Assembly: GCA_032251315.1 (NCBI GenBank)
Contig: JAVVEE010000033.1
Location: 1 to 26,237, forward strand
DNA from: LH-M37 sp032251315
GTDB taxonomy: Bacteria > Pseudomonadota > Gammaproteobacteria > SZUA-229
Direction of reading: 5' to 3'
DNA: 26,237 nucleotides
Position numbers and translations under genes: made by a program. The notes under the pieces are model-generated. The model was given only the letters and a program-made list of their open reading frames with translations, did no database searches and had not been told where the DNA came from. Each line of letters begins with the position of its first letter. The first letter of the stretch is position 1. Below, in pieces: positions 16,724 to 24,138 of the stretch.

Positions 16724-17324
16724 ACAAGCCGATCTCCTTTATATTTAAGTACATTTTATAATCGTAACTTGAGCACAAAGCAGAATATCAGTGAGCATTA
16801 TTACAATTACCAGCCGGTGAAAAAAATTATTTAAAAAAATATTTTCATAGCAGTGTAAGGTCAATACAGGTTGCTGTAAAGCGCTTATAGTATTTTAAGA
16901 ATTATCCGCCTGCTTTACTTGTATTGTTTAAGCACATATAAACAAGGTGCTTTTTGACAGCCATCAATATGTGCTGAAAACACCGGCCCATATTTGAACA
17001 AAATAAACTTAATATAAATACTGTATTATTCATTAATAAATTCGAAAATTTTTGTTAAGAAAATCAGGATCGGGTAGCGACAGTGTTTATGAATGGATAA
17101 TTCATAACACAGCTATCTAAGAGTGACCAGGAACGAAATATGACGTGATTATTTGTAGGGCATTCAAGCTTACAGGCGCACAATAAGAGCGCGCTATTTT
17201 AAACACCGGAACGACGTTATAAATACAGAACACCTCAAGTTATCTTGATCTTGTTATAACGCCGTTATTTAGAATGTTGTCCTACGGCAAGCAAAACGCA
17301 GGTCTGCCTGCTGCCAGAGCCATT
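16724..17324. other. AT-rich divergent spacer between glgC and glgB with several inverted repeats
   Basis: No gene is supported in these 600 bp. Inverted repeats seen are: AGCACATAT (16931-16939) / ATATGTGCT (16967-16975), whose left arm can instead pair with GTGCT (16947-16951) followed by T; an 11-bp pair with one bulge at 17083-17094 / 17100-17110 (GTGTT, ATGAAT); and CGTTATAA (17215-17222) / TTATAACG (17254-17261). The region must contain the promoters of both glycogen operons. Which repeats are operators cannot be told from one sequence. Confidence 0.5.
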
Positions 17325-17458
17325 TACTATTGAGTTACATGGAAAGGATACCCTTCAATCAAGACGCGCTGAGAATACATCCGTGTACGCTCGGCAGCAG
17401 CATCCCTGCTGCTGACGGTCTTGATTGAAGGGTATCCTTTCCATGCGTTTTGTTAGTA
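17325..17458 (+). repeat. 134-bp foldback element, copy 2 (upstream of glgB)
   Basis: This copy is identical over all 134 bp to 7793-7926 and lies in the same orientation relative to its downstream gene, ending 93 bp before the glgB start. The flanking bases differ from copy 1, so the 134-bp boundaries are sharp. A TATGAT immediately after the right end could act as a -10 box, but no good -35 stands at the right distance. Confidence 0.9.
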
Positions 17459-17551
17459 TATGATGATTAAACTTGCACACAGGCCCTTATTGATGTTCAT
17501 ATATCAGTACTTGTCAGTGCGAAATACATTTAACGCGGAGTCAGCCTGCTC

Positions 17552-19765
17552 ATGCCACTAAACAACACTACTTTTACAGATAAAATCACCACTGTGCTGA
17601 AGACATTGCAGGACGATCTCGATAAAATTGCCCTGGCTCGTCACCATCAACCCTTCAATGTATTAGGAAATCAGACTGCGCACCATTCTGATTTCCTTAT
17701 CTTTTATTCGCCTGACACCCGGCAATTGAGCGTCTCCGAAAAAAACATTCCGGCTACGCGTCTGGCAAATAGTGATTTTTTTATCTGTACCGAACAGCTG
17801 GATCAGATTGGAGAACACTATTTACTAACCCGAACTGACAATGACGACAATGTAACCTCTTATTACGACCCTTACAGCTTCAATGCTCAGATCGGGGATT
17901 TAGACCTGCATCTGTTCGGCGAAGGCAAGCACCTGTACATCTACAGAATTCTGGGCGCCCACCCCAAAACCATTGATGGTATCGACGGCGTGTTATTTGC
18001 CACCTGGGCCCCCAATGCTGCTCGCGTTAGTGTCATTGGTGACTTTAATTCGTGGGATGGCCGACGCCACCCGATGCGTTCGCGCGGCGGCAGTGGCGTC
18101 TGGGAACTGTTTATACCCGGTCTTGAAAATAAAACACTTTATAAGTTTGAAATTCGCAACCGCGATTCCGGTGAGATACTGTCCAAATCCGATCCTTATG
18201 CCCAGCAGATACAGCTGCGTCCCGATACGGCGTCGATCTGCAGAAACACGGCCTCATTCGAATGGCAGGATAGCTCGTGGATTCAAAACCGAAACCAGTA
18301 CGACTGGCTGCATGAACCCATGTCCATTTATGAATGTCATCTTGGTTCGTGGCAGCGCGATGAGAATAATCAGTTTCTAAATTATCGGGAGCTGGCTCAT
18401 CGCCTGGTTAACTACCTCAAGGATACCGGCTTTACTCATATCGAATTGCTACCCATTACCGAGCACCCCCTCGACGCCTCCTGGGGCTACCAGACGACCG
18501 GATATTTCTCTCCTACCAGCCGGTTTGGTACGCCTGAGGACTTTCACTATTTTGTTGAGCATTGCCATCAGCATGGCATCGGCGTATTACTCGACTGGGT
18601 GCCGGCCCATTTTCCCAAAGATATACACGGACTGGCACGTTTTGACGGCAGCGCCCTTTATGAGCACGAAGACCCCCGCCGTGGTGAGCATCGCGAGTGG
18701 GGCACATTGATCTATAACTATGGCCGTAACGAAGTTAAAAACTTCCTGCTGGCCAGTGCGGTCTACTGGCTGGAAGAGTATCACCTTGATGGTCTGCGCG
18801 TTGATGCCGTGGCGGCTATGCTGTACCTTGATTATTCACGTGAAGATAATGACTGGATACCTAATCAGCATGGTGGCAACGAAAACATTGAAGCGATCGA
18901 TTTTCTTCGCGAATTGAATTACATAACGCACAGCAACTTTCCCGGCACCATGATAATGGCGGAGGAATCAACCGCATGGCCACAGGTCACCCGGCCGACC
19001 AATGTGGGCGGACTGGGTTTCAGCATGAAGTGGAACATGGGCTGGATGCATGACACACTGGATTACTTCGCCAATGACCCTGTGTATCGTCATTATCATC
19101 ACGACCGCCTGACTTTTGGTCTGCTCTATCTGTTCACCGAAAATTTCATACTGCCTTTTTCCCACGATGAAGTGGTTCATGGGAAAAGCTCCATGCTCTA
19201 CAAAATGCCCGGTGATGAATGGCAGCGTTTTGCCAACTTGCGCCTGCTTTATACTTACATGTTCACCTACCCCGGCAAAAAACTGCTGTTTATGGGCTGT
19301 GAGTTTGCTCAGGGGAGTGAATGGGATCATGCTAAGACGCTCGACTGGTATGTTCTGCAATACCCGCATCATGCCGGCGTAAAGAAACTGGTGAGCGATC
19401 TAAACGCCATGTACATTCAGCAAGGCGCCTTGCACAAATATGATTTCGACCCCATGGGTTTCGAGTGGATTGACTGTCATGATACCGACCAGTCGGTTTT
19501 ATCCTATCTCAGAAAAAGTCAGAATGAGTCAATTATTGTCGTCTTGAATTTCACTCCGGTAATACGGGATAATTACCGCATTGGCGTACCCGAACTGGCT
19601 GACTATGAGGTTATTTTTAATTCTGACTCAAGCTTTTATTCCGGCACTAATGCCGGTAGTGATTCGATAATTCCCGCCGATGGTATTGCCTGGATGAACC
19701 AGCCGGCCTCACTGCAACTCAGCTTGCCACCGCTGGCGGGACTGGTGCTTAAGAAGACGACATGA
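17552..19765 (+). CDS. glgB: 1,4-alpha-glucan branching enzyme (GH13_9)
   Basis: The enzyme cuts alpha-1,4 chains and rejoins them as alpha-1,6 branches in growing glycogen. The 737-residue product matches the long form with an extra N-terminal N1 domain (about residues 30-115), followed by a CBM48 domain (about 117-220; GVLFATWAPNAARVSVIGDFN) and the GH13 barrel. Catalytic residues: D418 in GLRVDAVAAMLYLDY, E471 in MAEESTAWP, and the Asp of FSHDEVVHGK. The start at 17552 has GCGGAG 11 nt upstream. Its stop overlaps the glgA start as ATGA, so the two are translationally coupled. The 134-bp element and a long spacer precede it, divergent from the glgC operon. Confidence 0.97.
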   Translation: MPLNNTTFTDKITTVLKTLQDDLDKIALARHHQPFNVLGNQTAHHSDFLIFYSPDTRQLSVSEKNIPATRLANSDFFICTEQLDQIGEHYLLTRTDNDDNVTSYYDPYSFNAQIGDLDLHLFGEGKHLYIYRILGAHPKTIDGIDGVLFATWAPNAARVSVIGDFNSWDGRRHPMRSRGGSGVWELFIPGLENKTLYKFEIRNRDSGEILSKSDPYAQQIQLRPDTASICRNTASFEWQDSSWIQNRNQYDWLHEPMSIYECHLGSWQRDENNQFLNYRELAHRLVNYLKDTGFTHIELLPITEHPLDASWGYQTTGYFSPTSRFGTPEDFHYFVEHCHQHGIGVLLDWVPAHFPKDIHGLARFDGSALYEHEDPRRGEHREWGTLIYNYGRNEVKNFLLASAVYWLEEYHLDGLRVDAVAAMLYLDYSREDNDWIPNQHGGNENIEAIDFLRELNYITHSNFPGTMIMAEESTAWPQVTRPTNVGGLGFSMKWNMGWMHDTLDYFANDPVYRHYHHDRLTFGLLYLFTENFILPFSHDEVVHGKSSMLYKMPGDEWQRFANLRLLYTYMFTYPGKKLLFMGCEFAQGSEWDHAKTLDWYVLQYPHHAGVKKLVSDLNAMYIQQGALHKYDFDPMGFEWIDCHDTDQSVLSYLRKSQNESIIVVLNFTPVIRDNYRIGVPELADYEVIFNSDSSFYSGTNAGSDSIIPADGIAWMNQPASLQLSLPPLAGLVLKKTT

Positions 19766-21228
19766 ACAAAATTCTTTATATCAGCAGTGAAGCTTTTCCG
19801 CTGATAAAAACCGGGGGCCTGGGCGACGTCGCAGGCAGCTTGCCTGTTGCGCTGTGCAAACAGTCCCAGGATGTACGCCTGTTACTGCCGGCCTATCCGG
19901 AAGTGCTGCGCAACATTGCCAAAAGCAAAACCGTTGCCACCGGTTCTTATTACAACCTCTCGGCGCGGATTCTCGAAACCCGTTTGCCCGGCAGCAATGT
20001 TATCGTCTGGCTGGTGGATTGCCCGGCTGCGTTCAACCGGCCGGGCGGGCCTTATACCGACCATCATGGTCAGGCATGGCATGATAACGCTCTGCGCTTT
20101 GCCATTTTCTGTCACGCTGCCGTTGACATTGCTTTCGGTCGGCTCGAACTGGACTGGCAGCCCGATGTGGTACATTGCAACGACTGGCAGTCGGGTCTGG
20201 TGCCGGCTCTACTAAGTCTGCACGCTAAGCGCCCGAGCACCATCTTCACCATTCATAATCTTGCCTATCAGGGCATCTTCGATCGCCGGACTTTTATTGA
20301 TTTACACCTTCCTGAAGAGCTCTGGCACATTGATGGTCTGGAATTTTATGATCAGTTCTCTTTTATCAAAGGCGGCCTGGCTTATGCCGATAAAATCACC
20401 ACCGTCAGCCCCGGCTATGCAGAGGAAATCCTGCGTCCCGAATTTGGTTACGGTCTTGATGGATTATTAAACAGCCGGCGACGGGATCTTTCCGGCATCA
20501 TGAACGGCATTGATGAAAAGCACTGGAACCCCGGCACCGACCAGCACCTGAAACAGAAATATAACCGCCGCTCTCTGGATAAGAAATCACTGAACAAAAG
20601 CGACCTACAACAATGTTTTTCGTTACCTGCTGATGATTCCGTGCTTATAGTTGGCATGATCAGTCGACTGGTTGAGCAGAAAGGTCTGGATATTATTCTG
20701 GAGAGTCTGGCCACGCTTGTCAGCTACCCCGTTCAACTGATGATATTGGGAACGGGTGAGACCCATTATGAAATCGAGCTCTCCGAATGGGCTCAGCGCT
20801 ACCCTGAGAAATTGAAAGTCACTATTGGTTACAACGAATCACTGGCTCACAGAATTGAAGCGGGCAGTGACATCTATCTGATGCCCTCCACTTTCGAACC
20901 CTGCGGACTCAATCAGTTATACAGCCTGCGTTACGGCACCTTACCTGTTGTTACCCCCGTGGGCGGACTAGCTGATTCGGTGACTGACGCCAGCGAGGAA
21001 AACATTAAAAACCGGACCGCTAATGGCTTTATGCTAAAACAAAGATCGGCGGCTGCGTTGTTGGCGGCTATACAGCACGCACTGGCGCTTTATCAGCAGC
21101 CGGCGGTATGGCGGCAGCTACAGGTTAACGCCATGAGTGGTGATTTCTCCTGGAAAGTCAGTGCTGAACGCTATATCGCCCTGTATCAACAGGCGATGGA
21201 TGAGCGTAAAGGGTCTGCTCCGCAGTAA
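19762..21228 (+). CDS. glgA: Glycogen synthase (ADP-glucose dependent, GT5)
   Basis: The enzyme adds glucosyl units from ADP-glucose to the growing alpha-1,4-glucan. The 488-residue product is near the ~477 of typical GlgA. The N-terminal Rossmann domain carries the ADP-glucose-binding KTGGLGDV (16-23), followed by VVHCNDWQSGLVPALL (136-151) and TIHNLAYQGIF (163-173). The C-terminal GT-B half shows MISRLVEQKG (299-308) and STFEPCGLNQLYSLRYGTLP (376-395), with the catalytic Glu in FEPCG. Translation is coupled to glgB by the 4-bp ATGA overlap. It works directly on the GlgC product. Short hairpin-forming repeats follow the stop. Confidence 0.97.
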   Translation: MNKILYISSEAFPLIKTGGLGDVAGSLPVALCKQSQDVRLLLPAYPEVLRNIAKSKTVATGSYYNLSARILETRLPGSNVIVWLVDCPAAFNRPGGPYTDHHGQAWHDNALRFAIFCHAAVDIAFGRLELDWQPDVVHCNDWQSGLVPALLSLHAKRPSTIFTIHNLAYQGIFDRRTFIDLHLPEELWHIDGLEFYDQFSFIKGGLAYADKITTVSPGYAEEILRPEFGYGLDGLLNSRRRDLSGIMNGIDEKHWNPGTDQHLKQKYNRRSLDKKSLNKSDLQQCFSLPADDSVLIVGMISRLVEQKGLDIILESLATLVSYPVQLMILGTGETHYEIELSEWAQRYPEKLKVTIGYNESLAHRIEAGSDIYLMPSTFEPCGLNQLYSLRYGTLPVVTPVGGLADSVTDASEENIKNRTANGFMLKQRSAAALLAAIQHALALYQQPAVWRQLQVNAMSGDFSWKVSAERYIALYQQAMDERKGSAPQ

Positions 21229-21242
21229 AAAAGTTTATACAT

Positions 21243-21269
21243 GGTGCAATGTTCCGCGTTTATTGCACC
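21243..21269 (+). terminator. Hairpin after glgA
   Basis: GGTGCAAT (21243-21250) and ATTGCACC (21262-21269) form an 8-bp stem 14 bp after the glgA stop. No T-tract follows, so if it stops transcription it is not a textbook intrinsic terminator. It may be a remnant of a dispersed GTGCAAT-type repeat. Confidence 0.4.
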
Positions 21270-21293
21270 CTACAAAATCGGTAAAAAAAGATT

Positions 21294-21367
21294 GTCCGCG
21301 AAGAACGCAAAAAAACCTTAATAATTGTTCTTTGGCCTTTTTCGCGTCCTTGGCGTTTTTCGCGGAT
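21294..21367. repeat. CCGCGAAGAACGC...TTCGCGG imperfect inverted repeat
   Basis: Outer arms CCGCGAA and TTCGCGG, and inner AACGC and GCGTT, pair across A- and T-rich stretches, giving a long imperfect hairpin. The core TTTTCGCGTCCTT recurs at 4848-4859 just downstream of glk (there followed by CGCGGAC), so this is a third dispersed intergenic repeat. The region 21370-21458 shows nothing more. Confidence 0.5.
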
Positions 21368-21458
21368 CAAGGATTTGTTCCGATCTGCTTCATCTGTGCT
21401 TATCTGCCGACTTAATTAAATTTTTTATATCTGAATTAATTCAGCGAAGGCAGAACTA

Positions 21459-21662
21459 TTAGCCGGATATTTTTTTCGCGGCGGTGAAACAGTCGTTGCG
21501 CCAGGCACATTGTGATTGGTCACACTCGCCATTCGCGGCAGAGGCAAAGCAATTGAAGTTGCCTTCGTTAAGTTGAATTTCCTGTATTAATCCCGCTTTG
21601 CTCATACGCGAAGTCTTGATTCCTAAGTCTTTGGCCAGCCCTCTTATTTCCTGCATCTGCAT
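21459..21662 (-). CDS. Small SAP-like protein with four cysteines
   Basis: The product is 67 residues from the chosen start. The first half, MQEIRGLAKDLGIKTSRMSK then AGLIQEIQ, has the helix-extended loop-helix pattern of SAP / Rho N-terminal-like domains, which often bind nucleic acid. The second half has four cysteines, C38, C47, C52 and C58 (spacing 8, 4, 5), near FNCFASA, GECDQSQC and RNDCF, which could bind metal or form a cluster. The start at 21662 has AAGGTGG 5 nt upstream; a GTG at 21671 overlaps that site and is unlikely. I recognise the domain style but not a function. It sits alone between the convergent glgA and the 134-bp element, downstream of pgl on the same strand. Confidence 0.75.
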   Translation of the reverse strand: MQMQEIRGLAKDLGIKTSRMSKAGLIQEIQLNEGNFNCFASAANGECDQSQCAWRNDCFTAAKKISG

Positions 21663-21733
21663 TGTTTCCACCTTTGCTTAGTAGTTAAGATAAATTAATA
21701 AAGAGTAAATATTGTCTTCTATAAACCTATTAT

Positions 21734-21867
21734 TACTAACAAAACGCATGGAAAAAATACCCTTCAATCAAGACCGTCAGCAGCAGGGATGCTGCTGCCG
21801 AGCGTACACGGATGTATTCTCAGCGCGTCTTGATTGAAGGGTATCCTTTCCATGTAACTCAATAGTA
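21734..21867 (-). repeat. 134-bp foldback element, copy 3 (upstream of the SAP-like gene)
   Basis: This is the reverse-complement copy of 7793-7926, 132/134 identical; the differences are two adjacent G-to-A changes on the plus strand at 21755-21756, within one arm of the 28-bp stem. Read in the direction of the downstream SAP-like gene it has the same orientation as copies 1 and 2 and ends 71 bp before that start codon. It lies 49 bp past the pgl stop, so it may also influence readthrough from the gnd-zwf-pgl operon. Confidence 0.9.
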
Positions 21868-21916
21868 TTTATCATATAACAAATAAATATTCTTATATCC
21901 AGAAATTAAATGGCGT

Positions 21917-22585
21917 TTATGCACTAGCAGAAGCGGCGAGTGCATCAACAAACCAGTTAATATCACCCAGCATATTAATGGGTAAAGCTTCATCGTTTTT
22001 AACGCGTGCAATAACAGCTGCTTTTTCTGTACCTGCGGTTAATACCAGCCGGCAGTGAGCCTTGCTCAGGGTGCCAATGCTCAGCGAGACCCTTTCATCG
22101 GGCGCTTTGGGCGAACCATAAACCGGCACTACGGAGCGCTCATCATGCAGGGCCCTGTTATCCGGAAACAGGCTGGCGGTGTGACCATCCTTGCCCATGC
22201 CGAGAAAGGCGATATCAAAACAGTCTATAGCGCTGATAATTTCACGGTAAATTTCAGCAGCTTTTTCCGCGCCAAGCTCTGCGGGAATGGGATGAACATG
22301 GGCCTGCGGCAACCGAGACCAAAACTGCTTTTCCAGCATGACATCATTGCGCCCGGCATCACCCGCCGGCAGGCAGCGCTCATCACCCGGATACCAGTGC
22401 ACCTTATCCCACAGTAGTTCTTTCGCTGCCAGATACCCCAGACAACTTGCCGGTGTATTGCCACCCGGCAACACCACATGACAGACGCCATTGCGATGAA
22501 TCGCAGCAGCGATTTTTTCGGCGATAAAATCAGCCGCCGCCTTTGCGGCCTGATCAAAATCACTGTAGATAAACCATTGGTGCAT
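21917..22585 (-). CDS. pgl: 6-phosphogluconolactonase
   Basis: The enzyme hydrolyses 6-phosphogluconolactone, the Zwf product, to 6-phosphogluconate. The 222-residue product matches the DevB/SOL-type Pgl family (about 225-240) in the glucosamine-6-phosphate isomerase fold. It shows VVLPGGNTPASCL (37-49), the GDERCLP loop (67-73), GRNDVM (78-83) and GMGKDGHTASLFPD (129-142). The start at 22585 has GAGGCG 11 nt upstream. It is the last gene of gnd-zwf-pgl, 47 bp after zwf. Confidence 0.95.
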   Translation of the reverse strand: MHQWFIYSDFDQAAKAAADFIAEKIAAAIHRNGVCHVVLPGGNTPASCLGYLAAKELLWDKVHWYPGDERCLPAGDAGRNDVMLEKQFWSRLPQAHVHPIPAELGAEKAAEIYREIISAIDCFDIAFLGMGKDGHTASLFPDNRALHDERSVVPVYGSPKAPDERVSLSIGTLSKAHCRLVLTAGTEKAAVIARVKNDEALPINMLGDINWFVDALAASASA

Positions 22586-22632
22586 ATCAGGCAGCGCCTC
22601 AGCGGTGAAATCTCTTCATAATTTATTACAGC

Positions 22633-24129
22633 TCAGCTCGGTTTATGCCAGTAGCCTTCACAGCCTTCGAACAACGTATCCATGCCGGGTATGTCCAGCG
22701 TGCCTGCACGATAACGTGGCACGGATATTCGATCTTTCCAGGCGCTTAAGATCGGCTCAATGATCGCCCATGACTCTTCGACCTCATCGGCACGAGAGAA
22801 CAGGGTTGCATCGCCGTAGAGTACATCGTGCAGCAGCACTTCGTAGGCATCAGCGACATCTTCACCATTTTCCGCATAAGGCGCGCGCATCACCATGCGC
22901 TGATTGTCAGTGGTCAGGCCCGGCATTTTGGCGTTCATGCGCAAGGCAATACCTTCATCGGGATGCAGGCGAAATATCATGGAGTTTGCCATGGGCGGGT
23001 TGGCATGAGTATCAAACAGATTAAACGGCGGCTTTTTGAAATGAATCACAATTTCAGAGACTCGTTCGGGCAGGCGCTTGCCGGTCCAGAGAATAAAAGG
23101 CACGCCCTGCCAGCGCCAGTTATCGATATAAAAACGCACCCCGGCAAAAGTTTCAGTCACCGAATCCGGTGACACTCCGTCTTCCGACACGTAGGCTTTT
23201 ATTTTTTCATCACCTTTAAACCCGGAGCCGTATTGCGCGGCGACGGTTTGTTTGCTCATGAGCCCCGGCTCGAACTCACGCACCGCGCGTAACACTTTTA
23301 TTTTTTCATCGCGCACGGAATCGGGGGTGAATTCCACGGGCGGTTCCATGGCGACCAGTGTCATCACCTGCATTAAATGACTCTGTATCATGTCGCGCAA
23401 TGCGCCTGCCTTTTCATAATACTTAGCACGGTATTCAATGCCTATTGATTCGGCGGCGGAGATCTGAACATGATCAATATAGTTACGGTTCCACAGCGGC
23501 TCCAGAATGCTGTTGGAAAAACGATAAACCAATAAATTCTGAACACTCTCCTTGCCCAGATAGTGGTCGATACGGTAAATCTGTGATTCATCCAGCAGTT
23601 TCTGCAGCGCCTGGTTCAGCTGCTGGGCGCTGGCCAGATCCATGCCAAAAGGCTTTTCGATAACCACTCGCCGGAAGCCTTCATTTTCTTCGGTCAGCCC
23701 GAATTTGTGCAAACCTGCGGCGACCGTGGTGTACCAGCTCGGCGGTATCGCGCAATAAAACAGGGTATGAGTGTGGCCGTGCAAAGTTTCCAGCGAGGCG
23801 GCCAGATCGGCGTAGGTTTTGTCTTCCTGCAAGTCGCCATCCACCATCTTGAGCATGGACGAAAATTCCCGCCATTGCGCCTCATCCATTTTTATATCCG
23901 GCGCAAAATCGCACATGCCCTGACGCAATGTATCCTGCCATGTCTCCATGGTTCGACCTTTTAGCACGCCGATAATTCTGCTCTCGGGATGCAGCAGTTC
24001 GCAGCGCAACATCTTTACCAGTGCCGGTATTAATTTGCGTTTGGTGAGATCACCACCGGCCCCGAAGATGACGATATTGGCAGGCTCGACAGCTTTACCG
24101 GTACAGACGTTTGTTGCTCCTTTTTCCAT
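22633..24129 (-). CDS. zwf: Glucose-6-phosphate 1-dehydrogenase
   Basis: The enzyme oxidises glucose-6-phosphate to 6-phosphogluconolactone, normally reducing NADP, and opens the oxidative pentose phosphate pathway. The 498-residue product matches the usual ~490. It has the dinucleotide loop IFGAGGDLTKRKL (21-33), EKPFG (158-162) and the substrate signature RIDHYLGKE (186-194), with the catalytic His expected further on. The ATG at 24129 is chosen because AAGAGG lies 5 nt upstream, overlapping the gnd stop; an in-frame GTG at 24135 would have no spacing from that site. It follows gnd by 9 bp and precedes pgl by 47 bp. Confidence 0.96.
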   Translation of the reverse strand: MEKGATNVCTGKAVEPANIVIFGAGGDLTKRKLIPALVKMLRCELLHPESRIIGVLKGRTMETWQDTLRQGMCDFAPDIKMDEAQWREFSSMLKMVDGDLQEDKTYADLAASLETLHGHTHTLFYCAIPPSWYTTVAAGLHKFGLTEENEGFRRVVIEKPFGMDLASAQQLNQALQKLLDESQIYRIDHYLGKESVQNLLVYRFSNSILEPLWNRNYIDHVQISAAESIGIEYRAKYYEKAGALRDMIQSHLMQVMTLVAMEPPVEFTPDSVRDEKIKVLRAVREFEPGLMSKQTVAAQYGSGFKGDEKIKAYVSEDGVSPDSVTETFAGVRFYIDNWRWQGVPFILWTGKRLPERVSEIVIHFKKPPFNLFDTHANPPMANSMIFRLHPDEGIALRMNAKMPGLTTDNQRMVMRAPYAENGEDVADAYEVLLHDVLYGDATLFSRADEVEESWAIIEPILSAWKDRISVPRYRAGTLDIPGMDTLFEGCEGYWHKPS

Positions 24130-24138
24130 GAACACCTC

